This document shows positions 53,628 through 64,000 of a stretch of DNA of 64,000 nucleotides, piece after piece. The stretch spans positions 68,091,249-68,155,248 of the forward strand of contig OZ038423.1 in the NCBI GenBank assembly GCA_964036155.1, given 5' to 3'. Below the pieces are notes generated by a model. The model searched no databases, was not told the origin of the DNA, and saw only the letters and a list, made by a program, of their open reading frames with translations. The stretch is from Diploscapter coronatus (Eukaryota; Nematoda; Chromadorea; Rhabditida; Rhabditidae). The position numbers and the translations under genes are program-made. The number at the start of each line of letters is the position of its first letter. The stretch's first letter is position 1.

Positions 53628-53633
53628 AATAAA
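53628..53633 (+). promoter_or_regulatory. Poly(A) signal AATAAA of the carotenoid oxygenase gene
   Basis: AATAAA starts 11 bp after the TAG at 53615-53617, a short 3' untranslated region typical of nematodes. Confidence 0.45.
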
Positions 53634-53864
53634 AAGGTGGCCGATCCTAATGAATCATACATAATTTTGCTCGTCTCTGAATGGGAATCACGATGATGTA
53701 ATTGTTTTTTCTTTGCCTAATCGGCTTCCTTTGTAATGGGTGGGGCTTCAAAGTTGCCGATTTTGTAGAGGAATGATAAAGGCTGGACTACGCTTTAAGT
53801 CATTTTTCTTTATTCTTTTATTAGAAAATGATAATTATCGCTAATTAAGCATAACTAAAAGTTC

Positions 53865-54128
53865 TCATGAAAATATTATCGAAAATTCTGAAGAAAACAT
53901 CAATTTTCCTACAAGAATAGGCAGAAGAATGCACATGGCTATGCAAAAGGCCATTTTGACGCTATTCGTTCGTCTCTTCGGTCGAATTCTTTGAATATTT
54001 GACCTGACGAGTTCAATGGTGTAGGTTTCATTGGGAGTTTTCACCTTGGGTTCGTGGACCTCCCTAGCCAAAATAAAAATACAGGCGAAGCCAATAAATC
54101 GGAATAAATATTTTTTTGCTACATCCAA
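53865..54128 (-). CDS. Possible small membrane protein, unrecognised
   Basis: A single open frame of 87 residues. Residues 8-20 are hydrophobic (LFRFIGFACIFIL), followed by a charged segment with RIRPKRR, then a second hydrophobic helix (residues about 60-78, AFCIAMCILLPILVGKL). A minus-strand AATAAA (TTTATT at 53809-53814) lies about 50 bp beyond the stop, which supports a real transcript end here. No family is recognised, and no introns are evident. It is convergent with the carotenoid oxygenase gene. It could equally be the last exon of a longer gene or a chance frame. Confidence 0.3.
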   Translation of the reverse strand: MDVAKKYLFRFIGFACIFILAREVHEPKVKTPNETYTIELVRSNIQRIRPKRRTNSVKMAFCIAMCILLPILVGKLMFSSEFSIIFS

Positions 54129-54571
54129 TTACTAGGACTCTTTGAAGGCTTAAAATTTTTGAAAAATCCCCTGATAAAAATAAGATTAAACTAGCCGGCC
54201 TCGGCGGGCTAGGAGCTGCTCCACAGCCCGCGTTTTTTACTTAACTCTTAACTGGAAGCTATATTAGCGTAATTTCTTGGTTTGCCTTCATCGGTTCGTA
54301 TTACGACACTTCTAACTTAACTTCATTTGTGAAAATTCGTTCAGCGAAATTTGCAAACTTGCATCTTGAGACGTATTTTACTGCACATGCATAACTGCTA
54401 TCCTTCACCATTGGAAAAAAAACGTATTTGCGAGATGATATACTTGACCGTGAACCTTGAAACATTGCGGTCCCGAAGGAAAATTGACAGTTTTTGCTTT
54501 CATACTACCAAATGCAAACGCACTATTAACGTTTCGAATATTTTCGTGAAAATTTGTGCTAAATTCGTGTT

Positions 54572-54683
54572 CAGGGGTGGGCCGGAGCTGACTTTTAAAA
54601 AATTCGGAACCGGGATCGGGACCACCAAAAACGCCGGAACTTCCGAATTCGGGACCGGGAACGGGACTCCCGGCCCACCCCTG
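54572..54683. mobile_element. 112-bp GC-rich inverted-repeat element
   Basis: It begins CAGGGGTGGGCCGG and ends with the near-exact complement CCCGGCCCACCCCTG. The interior repeats GGGACCGGGA/GGGATCGGGACC words. The CAGGG end and GC-rich interior resemble the element at 11480-11729, but the 8-bp flanks (TTCGTGTT and GTTCCCAC) do not match. Confidence 0.65.
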
Positions 54684-55267
54684 GTTCCCACTAAATTTTA
54701 GCGCTTAGAAGCTCAAAATCGTGAAAAATATCACGGTGAAGACTTTGGCACGAAAACCAGACAAAAATCAAATCCAGAGAAATAAAATTTATAACATCGT
54801 GATTCCGAATAACTGATAATACTGTCTGATAGATGGAACAATTTGACACTATTTATTTCTTTTTCTTAATAACTTACAACTATTTTGGGTTTATTATTCT
54901 ATTTCGATTTTTTATGTTCAAATGTTTGTTCATTTTAAGTTTCTCTTTGATTTTGTAGTGACGTTTTTGATCTCAAGAAGTACATATTTGTGCAAGTGAA
55001 TTTGTTTTGATTCATTTTGAGAAAATTATTTCCATAAAAGGCAAAATATCGACACAAAATTTCATACTCATCATATCACAAATTGAAATGATAATATTCT
55101 CTCAATATAGAATACACAAAACGAAAATGCATTTGCGCTCGCATAAATCAAGATATGAAAACATAAACTTAATTGTAAAAAACTCAAAAAGCAACTATCT
55201 TATCCAAATTTTTCATGTTCAGCACACCCATTTTTTCAAAATGCAAATTTTTATGAAATGTTACAAC

Positions 55268-55336
55268 CAGGGCTCAAAAGTTTGGGCCTGGACCTGAAAA
55301 TCAGATCCAGGTCCAGGTCCAACCTTTTAAGCCCTG
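55268..55336. mobile_element. 69-bp inverted-repeat element with CAGGGCT ends
   Basis: The left end CAGGGCTCAAAAGTTTGG and the right end CCAACCTTTTAAGCCCTG pair with two or three mismatches. The interior is a GGACCTGG/CCAGGTCC palindrome. The 8-bp flanks GTTACAAC and GTTATGAG share only the first four bases. Confidence 0.55.
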
Positions 55337-56232
55337 GTTATGAGTTCCTGATTTGAGCTGAGTTATAAGAAAATTGCTCAGGCTATCAATTTAAAACTAG
55401 CCTATAATCGCACGTGCATATACAACAATCTTGTAGAAAATGGACTATCAAATAATGAAAGCACAATGTGAATGAAAGATTCTTCGAATTTGTGTTCGAA
55501 TAGGCAGAATTAATGTGATCCATCAAACATAAAAAAATAGCATATTATTCAACTATAATTTACATGCACATGAAAAGCAAGTGCCTTTATAATTTAACAA
55601 ACTTTATAAATTTCATTATTGACTATCAAAAATCTTGAAGTTTCACAAATTGTCTCAAATTAAAGAGCAATATTTATTTCAATTTCAGTAAAAACGATTT
55701 TAAGATGTCACTTATTACTCAATGACGATTTTTCTGACTGTGGTGCTGCAGATCTCTTCATGACTTCGTAAACTCTCGAGCAGAACATAATTATTAGCTC
55801 TTCATGAAGGATCGAATTGAAAATGAGTGCGAGTGTAGGAGTCAACTCACTCAAATTTATAGCTTTAGCTCGTGGTCAATTTTGTTCATTCATTTCAGGT
55901 ATCACGAAGATGATCACTATTTCGCAGTATCATGGAATTTCTTAGTTCCATATAACACTCCTCGCATATCAATCTTCAGTGGAATAATTAGATCTTTATC
56001 AAATGAAACAACCCTCAACCGGAAATTGGTTCTCAGTAATGCAAGGCGGAACGAGTTTTCTGGAATTGGCAGTGTTGCGATCCATCATTACAGGAATGTT
56101 AACAAAAAGTCGGAGTGTCATACGTTTGAATGACTCTTTATGACACGAATTAGAAACGGACAAGGGTAATTGATTTTGAACGATCTTTTCATTTCATTTC
56201 ATCGATCAAGTGAAAATCGTTCTGGAGAAACG

Positions 56233-57514
56233 ATGAGACTGATAATTTCATCGATTATTTTGCTATGTCTATGCTCGATGGCTTTTACTGATGACGATGA
56301 CATTTATTTTCCAGAATGGCTGAAAGAGTCCAGAAAAAAGGTAGATAATTTTTATTTTACTGATTTGTATGTCTAACTAGGAAATTTCGTAAAGTGTTAA
56401 TCACCAACTTGGCCGATTTTGTTTCATTAAAGAGAAATTTCAACGTGTTGATCACTAGAAAGTACCTGAGTGACCTTTTGTCACAGAAATTGCATGAAAA
56501 TAGATAATCAAAGGAGAAATAGCATGCAAAAATAAGTGTGAAAACTAATTCCACCACTCGATTTCTTCGCAAATGGAAACAATTTTCTTAAATCCTTAGC
56601 AAATGAGACCGTTTGGCACTTTTTAGTAATTTTATCGTGATCAGCACGTTAAAATGTCCCTCTGGTGAAACAAAATCGATTAATTTGACGATTAGCACCT
56701 CGCGAGATTTCCTAATAAGGTGCAACTTTTGAACATCGTTAAACTCATTCCTTATTCTCTGACAAGACCTGATCGATTCAACTTGAAGATGCTCAGAAAA
56801 TTTAACCTTTTTTCAAAGATAAGTTAGAACAATCAGTAGGCACTTCTCTTCACTCAATTGCTCAGAGCCATAAATGTTTTGGTAACATCACAATTCCACC
56901 CTGTAAGAAAATGCTTCCCAAACTTTTAGAAGAACTTTCCCACTGAAAGGTTCTGTGTGGCTCCAAGTCCATTTATAGATCTGAGCACCAGCCTAAATGC
57001 AACAGAGAAAACCGCATCCCCAGTACTTTCCTTCGCTTTAAATTCTCGTGTTGAAGAAATAAAAATTATAAAAACGACCAGTCAGATATTCTTCAAGGCC
57101 CATCTTGCATATTTTGGCTTTAGAACTAGTCTTCCTTATAGACTCTTTTCTAGATCGAAATTTCCTGGAAGTTCATTAAAACACAATTTGTAGATGTTGA
57201 AAATCCCAACGCCCGACCTCCACACTCGAATTTTGTCCTGCGTAAGCGCAAATAGAAAGGCTTACCGGGAGACGAAGGAGCCGTTCAAAGTGTGCGACCA
57301 ATTGGACGAGGGCGTGGAAGTTGGCAAGGAAGCTGGCGGCCATATCATCAACTGCAAGCTGAATGTAATTCTTGAACTCGTCACTGATAAGGAACTCGCC
57401 AAGAAGATGCTCCTCACTTGCATTACACCCCGACCTGGGGAGAACGATCGTCAGAAACCTCTTGCGACCTACCCACAGTATTTTTCCCCAGCAATTTCCC
57501 TCTATAACATGTAG
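56233..57514 (+). CDS. Possible small secreted protein, unrecognised
   Basis: Exon 56233-56340 encodes a strong signal peptide (MRLIISSIILLCLCSMAFTD) and an acidic stretch DDDDIYFPEWLKESRKK, ending at a phase-0 donor AAG|GTAGAT. Exon 57194-57514 starts after the acceptor TTTGTAG, is in phase 0, and runs 106 codons to a stop. Together they give 142 residues with four Cys after the signal (in ILSCVSANRK, FKVCDQLDEG, HIINCKLN, LLTCITPRP), consistent with disulphide pairing. The second exon has higher GC and more balanced residues than the surroundings. No family is recognised. The 853-bp intron is not verified, and a further exon near 56947-57000 is possible. Confidence 0.42.
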
Positions 57515-58473
57515 TTAGTTTAAATTTTGACCAGTGCGACCTGGTAACATAACTGATTTCGTTCTTGCGATCTACCTCACATATATTTTCTTAGTTTGGC
57601 AAAAGTGCTCTCTGAGTCTGATTACACCACATTTAAAATTTTTTCCAATAGTCTAAAGTCTATTCGCGATTTGGAAAAATGGTAGCATCGCGAGATATAC
57701 GGGTTTTTTTTTGCATTTGAGGGAAGGTACTCCCCATTATAAATGACATCTGAATTGTGCTAGTGGGTGGGACAGAGGGTGATGCGAATAGAGAAGAGAG
57801 GCGCGACGCGGTTCTCCTAATACGACCGTGACGCATCTCCCTTTTCTCTATCCTCCAGTGCAACTCCGAATATCACTTATAATTGAAAGTATGATAGGCT
57901 AGTCTCTCTTCCGATGTAATTTGGTATGGCCCGGTGTGACTGCTTTGTCAAACTACAATTTATATGTTATAAGTGTTTATTGATTTATCGAGTCTGAATA
58001 GCATTATGAAAGTGATACCATCACAGTCATCCATCATAAAATTGTCAGCAAAGAGTCATTTTCTAGATGACCTTAGGTTTTTTCCTCATTTACTTGTATG
58101 ATAAATGAATGATCATTTTGGGTTAAAAAAATTTTTTTCTTTTTATATAATATGATATTTTCAAACAAATTTTAACGATTGTTTGAGATTCACGATCCAT
58201 AGCAACCAATTCAAACCTAGTAATTTTTTTTATAATCACTATGTAATTTGACTCGATTTCAGCCCTGTAATGGAAAACCTCAAGTATTTAAGTGTTGCTG
58301 ATTTTTGGATGTGAATATCTCATATAAATCAGATACCTTTGCCACTCTTCAAACTTACCAACCCAAATAATTACTAATACTCAGTCTTTTACCACGAAGT
58401 TTAATTTTCTTCAAATTCACTAAAAAGGTTTAAGTTCGCATATATACTTCAATACTTCGTTTATTGCCTAGAC
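57515..58473. other. Intergenic region
   Basis: No gene is recognised. A GC-richer patch at 57720-57860 (GGGTGGGACAGAGGGTGATG and a CGCGACGCGG word) stands out from the AT-rich background but matches no RNA gene I know. Confidence 0.3.
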
Positions 58474-60610
58474 ATGGACTATGAATATAAAAATGAATAT
58501 TCATATGAATCTTATGAATACGATAATGCATATAATTTTACAATGGATGATGCTACGTTTTTTGATGTCTATTGTCAAAATGTCAATCCTATAATGGTTA
58601 ATATATGCGGTTATATAGTAAATAACATAGATGGTAAACACAACATTAAATTCATTGCATAATTGTTAAAAATAAATTAATCAGTTTAGGTGAATTTTGG
58701 CGTTCGACAATATCGAATGTTTTTAGGATTCTATTTGGAATATGTATATTCAACTTTCCAAACTTAATACTATCATTGATATGCCATTATAGGTTCCTTA
58801 AGGCTGCTATTCTAGTGTATATCAATGAAATAAAGGTATTAATTTGATTGAATCCTAAAACAACATGCATTTTAGAACTCATACTTTATTCTAATGTGCT
58901 ATATAAATTTTCTATACTTTTTTCGACTAATACATGCTTATTTTTTATATCCAATAGATATTAAAGAAGATATACATGAAATAAACACATATTATATTCC
59001 AGAAGTTCTATCATACAGTTGGACTTTAGCGATAATTGACATAATACAGTGAAAAATTCAGGTATAACTTTAGTGGACACCCTATTATGCGTACAAAGAA
59101 TAGCCGTATTTTTCGAATGTTTTCCATGGTTTCAAAAAGAGCACAACAAAACTTATTTTGCAATCTGCTTGTTCTCAACATTTATTGGAATTCCATCAAT
59201 TTTATACGGAAGATATTATATTTATAATTACTGGATAGAACTGAACAAAAGTTATTGGATTTTATGGCGTCTAATTGAGGCAAGGTGACAATATGAAATA
59301 CTCTCAGATAAGCGAGATTTAAATTTACTCTCACATAGAATAATGAACAATCGTAAAAACAAACAAATAACTATATAGTTTATGAATGTGAAATTGTTCG
59401 TTTAACACTATCTTTATGGTTCTTTAGCTATATTATTTTCATGCAAAGTTGTTTCAATATATAATTTAGCCTCTCGACGTTGTTGCAAGTATATTGATAA
59501 TATTTCAACTTGTAAGTTATGTCCTAATTCTATGTAAAATTTGGAAGACGAGGAATAAAGTCAAACTAGGAGAAATAAGAATTGTTGCCCAATCTTTAAT
59601 GCCAGTTATTATGAGAGTGGTGAGCAGGGCAACTCGTAAAGCTCGCAATATCATGGCATGTGAAATAGTGTGGGAATAGATGGTCTAACCTACTCAACCC
59701 TTCACTTATTCCATACTCTCTCACACATCACGATATCATGATGTCAGGAGTTTTGCAAATGTCCGATGAGCAATTATATTATTCGTTTCAAACGGGTGGA
59801 CAGTTGAGGCGCTTTTGATCTTTTCCTCTTTGTACACTACCTTACGACAATTACCTCTTTTCAAAAGGTGAAAAAGGTAGAATAGTCGTAAGATAATGGA
59901 AAAAGAGGGTGGTATGCATTGCACAGCCAGATGAGCTAAATGCCCATTCGTATATGAAACAAATAATAGCAATCTTTCAAATGAAATGCAACAACTTCAG
60001 TGGCGCCCAATGCTTGATATCACTATCGCTATTGCCTATCGGAACACCGACGACTATGAAAATTGGGAAAAACTTTGCGAACCTGAATATGAATACTGTT
60101 TGAGTGAGGATAAAATAGAAATACAGCACTTATCACATTCTATTTATGTTATTGCAATGATCAACGGGTAATGTATTTTTGAGATGGTCCATTATTCCCC
60201 CACATGCTCCTATTTTCTTATTTTTAGTCTTGATTTCCCATGTTGAAAAGTGAGGGAATAATAGACCAGCAGATTTTGGTTATCAAATATTCTCATTAGA
60301 GAATGTTCTAGCTCATCGAAATGTGTGAATTGATTTTATAGAAAGTTAGCATAAAATCTCATAAAGTTAACAATTGCATAGAATAGTAGTCACAATTAAT
60401 ACATAGCCAGTATTTTGAAATTCATCAGTGCCAGTAGAAAGATACAAATATAAACCAACATTTAGTATTTTCGATGGCGAAGCTGGATCCGAGGTATATA
60501 ATTGGTACATTTATCTAATCAACATCGATGGATATTGCAACTTCGTCGTACCACTTTTCATTACACTATTCAACAGTAAGTTGGCAGTTATGTCATGGAA
60601 GTTACAATAA
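58474..60610 (+). CDS. Nematode 7TM chemoreceptor-like gene, possibly degenerate
   Basis: Exon 58474-58633 encodes a Tyr/Asp/Glu-rich extracellular N-terminus (MDYEYKNEYSYESYEYDNAY). Exon 58690-58835 joins in phase and gives a hydrophobic helix RILFGICIFNFPNLILSLIC followed by HYRFLKAAILVY, typical of the first intracellular turn. Around 59000-59290 two frames carry helix-like segments: SYSWTLAIIDIIQ, then in another frame GITLVDTLLCVQRIAVFFEC and TYFAICLFSTFIGIPSILYG. A later segment near 60500 (NWYIYLINIDGYCNF then VVPLFITLFN) resembles TM5. The frame change between the second and third helix (about 59030-59055) has no usable intron, so either the model is incomplete or the gene is broken. 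Subfamily (sru, srv or srx-like) cannot be fixed by eye. Confidence 0.42.
59628..59758. repeat. TGCGAAATAGT-family hairpin, copy D
   Basis: The left end GGCAACTCGTAAAGCTCGCA, with ATCATGGCATGTGAAATAGT following, matches copies A and B. The right arm TCACACATCACGATATCATG ending GTTTTGC pairs imperfectly with the left. Confidence 0.6.
59824..59908. repeat. 85-bp hairpin repeat
   Basis: CCTCTTTGTACACTACCTTACGAC on the left pairs with GTCGTAAGATAATGGAAAAAGAGG on the right, with a few mismatches and an inner CTTTTCAAAAG palindrome. It lies in the probable receptor gene's intron. Confidence 0.6.
60186..60267. repeat. 82-bp hairpin repeat
   Basis: The ends GGTCCATTATTCCCCCAC and GTGAGGGAATAATAGACC pair with two mismatches. 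The interior is AT-rich and non-coding. Confidence 0.55.
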
Positions 60611-60732
60611 TTTAAAATCCGAATAAAGGATTCATTCAGTTTGAACTTCCAAGAATCAAACGCTAGCATAGAGTCTTGTCACAATACCTTCCACACGCTA
60701 GAAATAATCGAACATAATAAAATGTCGTGGGT

Positions 60733-60853
60733 CAGGCCTGAAACGAAATCGATTTTTGAAAAATTGGAGTCGGAAAACTTCAAATTTTTCAATATCGAAT
60801 TGGCATAAAATGCCTGAAGCGAGATTCGGTGCTAGAATTCCGTCTCAGCCCTG
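60733..60853. mobile_element. 121-bp degenerate inverted-repeat element with CAGGCCTG/CAGCCCTG ends
   Basis: The left end CAGGCCTGAAACGAAATCG and the right end AATTCCGTCTCAGCCCTG are imperfect complements. The right end CTCAGCCCTG is shared with the hAT-like element ending at 37864. No clear target duplication is present. Confidence 0.4.
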
Positions 60854-63800
60854 TTGTAAATAGCATCGAATTATATGAACACTGAAAAGCTACCTATTGA
60901 GCTTTCATTGAACAATGGCAATATTATAGGACCGATGCGACAAGCGATTTGGTGGCCCAACCTCAGCTTCCTATTTCGTCCATTCTCAAAATGCAAATCA
61001 TCAAATAACACCACAAGGATTCATCCAAGGCCGCAGAATTCTTTCACTAGATAATCTGTTTAGTGTGTTGTAAGATAGGTTGTTATTTTGAAATTTTCCT
61101 CAATTTATTATATGCATATTGCACAGATAATAAAGTATCTCCAAATGATTCTATTTTGTGATAACCATCGCTATCATTGATGGCTCCAATTTTTTGGTAC
61201 GTAACGATACACACCTGATATAATAATTTCTCACGTTAGGTCCGAACCGCCTCTGAAAAGCACATAAAAGTTTAATGCACGTTTTTGATGATCGCTGAAA
61301 ATTGCGATAGGAAACGTGCTAAAATATAAAAAAGAAAAAAGAAAGAATTAAAAGTCCTGCAAGTTTTATGGACAAAGTGATAGACAGGCGATAGACGGAG
61401 CTATAAATCTGGAAATGGAAGACAGAAAAAGATAAATTCACTTCTGAGCTTACCTTTTAATGCTTTTATTCAGTAAAGTGCAATTTCGATTAAACCCTAA
61501 GCAATTTTATTATACCTGAAGCTATTTGCAAAGTTGTTTGATTTAAAATTAACTAGGTTTCAACAAATTATCTATCTTAACTAAAAATAATGTAAATCAA
61601 TGAATGATTCCATTTTGGTAAAAAATCTATTTATTTCTTAAATTTTCACCAGATCTTCACCCCGTCATTAGTACAAATCCATCATTTTTGCACTGGAACG
61701 CCATTCATTTGTCCTTGTCATTTTCATGCTCAAACGTTCGGAGACTCTTCCTGACAAATTTGTCAATTTCCTGAAAGCATTTCCCCGACTCCTTTCGAGG
61801 CGATTCCCCCAAAGACTTGTGCATTGACACCCATCAGCTTCCAATCTAAATATGGCCCCGACTTTGTTTCGGAATTTTCGAATTCTAGTAGTTTAGTCCA
61901 TTATCAGATTGCCTTGGTTTTTTTGGTATTTCTTTTTTTTCAAAACTATTTCTTTAGCTTTAAAAGTATATATTTTCCCGAATTTTTCTCTAAATTCCGC
62001 TATTTTGTCATCCATTCATTTTCTAAAAAAAACCTTAATTTTCTTTGAAATTTTATTTTTTCTAAAATTTTTCATGTACTTTTAAAAATCTTTATACTTT
62101 CTAAAGTTTATCTTGCATTATCCTTTCAAGGTATAAATCGTGTCGCCTTATTCCCGATTCTCTAAATCCTTTTATACTATTGCATGCCTTTCTCGGCTGT
62201 CACTTGCCGATCTTGACCTCGTGGTGGAGATTGATAAATTAGATAGTACGCTAAACGAGAGATACCAAAGAAGGAGATTGAAAGAAATGGAAAAATCCAA
62301 TGAACTCATACCCGACTTGATGGAGTTATGGTGAAATGTTTCATTCTTACTGAATTCCGAAAAAAAACTTCTCTCAATTTTCCAATTTTCGGATTTATTT
62401 CGGTTCTTACCCTTGTATCTTCGATCTTTCCATTATCTCATTCTTCGCGTCTTTTGCCCTCCAGTTTTCTCATTCTCTTCGCGAATTTCCATCTTCGATG
62501 TCCAATGTCAAATGCCTCCGAATGTCTGTTTCGTTCGTTTTGTTCTGTTCGCTACTGCTTCGAATGATTGAGTACGCGAACCAAAGACGATTTTCTTATC
62601 CGCGGCTATTTTCGTTTCTGAACCGTTTCTCTATATTTCAGGAAACTTTGATATAATTTATGTTTTTTAGGTGTTTGAGAGATTCAGTATGGCATATAAC
62701 AAACAGATAAAATGAGTTTTCATGCATTTCGATATATCGTAAAGTGTATTCAATTTATTTTTCTACCATATTGTCCCATTATCTAATGTCTGTAAGACTT
62801 CTTATCAAGTACCTCATTTTCCTTGAAACATTTTTAAAGGATAATCGGAATTTTGATAAATTTAGCTCCATTACGAAAAATTAAGTCCGATTTTTGAAAT
62901 GTTTATTCTAAAAGTGTTTCTTAGAAAAATCTTTTATGTGTTGAAGCATAGGTCCAAACACAGGATGGAATGTTATTTTTTCTCAAAGCCGAATATCCTT
63001 CATCCAAAAGCCTTGGTCCACCCTTAATCGCCTTAAATGGGAAGTGCTTATATATGGCCTCATCCTTTCAGTCGACTAAATCTAAATAAGCATGTTGATT
63101 TTGCCTACCTTCAAAAAAGTAAACCTTCTACGTCATTTATGAGGATTCATTTAAATTTCATTACTTTTCTAATCTGATCTTTCAGCTATTTTTTTTTTGA
63201 AAATATAAATTTCTTTTCGTCCTGTTCCTGCGATATTTTATCATTTCGCTCGTTATTTGACCATTTATCTCTTCCTTTCCCAATTTGGTTTTTTGCAGTC
63301 GAAACTTCAAAAACACCTACATTAAACCTTATCATTTATTGCCTACTGCAAACACTATTTTGACTCCTCTGCAATTCTAGCCTTTCTAACGATGAAAGGT
63401 CGAAAAATAGCAGGGCTAATATGTTACTCTGAATCTCTACCCTTTTTAGTGATAAAAGATAGGAAGGCGTATTTGGTTTATCACTCTGCAAGGGCGTAGT
63501 CTCATCATCACATTTGATTTCCTCCAAAACTGACCTTACTCTGCATCTTCGTTTGTAAGCAGTGGTTAAGCATAGGCGCACTCTGCCGTGTCTTGGTTCT
63601 ACCCCTTTTACGGTCAAAATTTTGACATGCGCCGTCGTGTTTCTATCAATCATATTGCATCGACAAAAAATTAGCAGCAGGACGTACTAATTGGCTTTCG
63701 ATAGAGGCCAAATTGTTGGCCTTTTAAAATGTCTAAGTGGAATCGGCAAAAACGAGATTTGAAATTGAAGAAGAGGTGGTTTTTGTGAAACCGATACTAA

Positions 63801-64000
63801 CTCCGTTTTGGGACGCCAATTTTAGATCGAACTTTTTTGTTGGCAGAAATTTTAGATTTAAAACATGTTTTCTCGGATTTTCTTGACTAACTGCGCAAAA
63901 ATATGTCAATATCTTATCCATCCCCAGTTCTCTGAAAAATAAAAACAAAACTATAATTAGCTCTTCTCTCACACTGTGCTGTAAAAATGCTCGCGAATAA
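60854..64000. other. No supported gene in the last 3 kb
   Basis: Open frames exist at 62140-62334 (+, with an acidic/basic stretch LNERYQRRRLKEMEKSNELI) and 63336-63653 (-), but none has a family match, splice partner or supporting signals. The region 62340-62560 is pyrimidine-rich on the + strand. No RNA gene or repeat pair was recognised. Confidence 0.35.

Larger units (their letters stand above)
54129..56232. other. AT-rich region with two small inverted repeats
   Basis: Apart from the elements at 54572-54683 and 55268-55336, nothing is recognised. A frame at 55899-56133 follows an acceptor-like TTTCAG (55898) and has ordinary protein-like composition, but no partner exon or family could be assigned. 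Confidence 0.35.

Noticed and set aside
54351..54701. 116-residue + strand open frame
   Set aside because: Its C-terminal part is the GC-rich inverted-repeat element, and the rest has no recognisable features.
55804..56133. 109-residue open frame with an acceptor-like site in the middle
   Set aside because: Protein-like composition after 55899, but no partner exon, family match or start could be found; too weak to list as a gene.
63336..63653. 105-residue minus-strand open frame
   Set aside because: No family match, start signal or splice support.

Overview
The window is nuclear DNA of a nematode, most likely a rhabditid. It is AT-rich, has many short introns with TTTTCAG-type acceptors, and its gene families (a CYP33-like P450, UNC-93-like MFS, P-glycoproteins, S28 peptidases, a chemoreceptor-like 7TM gene) are typical of worms. 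I cannot name the species. Exon models were built by hand from splice sites, reading phase and family conservation. Where an exon list is given, phases were checked across the junctions.

Layout: (1) 1.3-14.6 kb holds two housekeeping genes on the + strand: HMG-CoA synthase, then a Prp39-type HAT-repeat splicing factor with an unusual RS/RD-rich N-terminus and a candidate alternative last exon. Two introns of the second gene carry small hAT-like elements. (2) 14.6-20 kb is gene-poor and contains a 1.25-kb TTAA-flanked foldback element. (3) 20-53.6 kb is an accessory cluster: an intact P450 (+), an UNC-93-like transporter (-), a tiny secreted-peptide precursor built from tandemly duplicated exons (+), a decayed P450 copy (+), an S28 serine carboxypeptidase (-), a full-length ABCB/P-glycoprotein (+), an SLC22-type transporter (-), a 1.6-kb foldback element, and a carotenoid oxygenase (+). 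(4) 53.6-64 kb is AT-rich and sparse: a possible small membrane protein (-), a possible two-exon secreted protein (+), a nematode-type 7TM receptor candidate (+), and several miniature inverted-repeat elements. The last 3 kb shows no supported gene.

Functionally, P450 oxidation, efflux by P-glycoprotein and organic-ion transport (SLC22) sit together, as expected of an environmental-response region. That link is inference from gene content only. The most novel item is the 71-residue peptide precursor at 28986-29378. Its three internal 15-residue units end in Lys-Arg and lie on 88-bp tandem exon+intron repeats, which resembles a neuropeptide-like or secreted-peptide precursor still expanding by unequal crossover.
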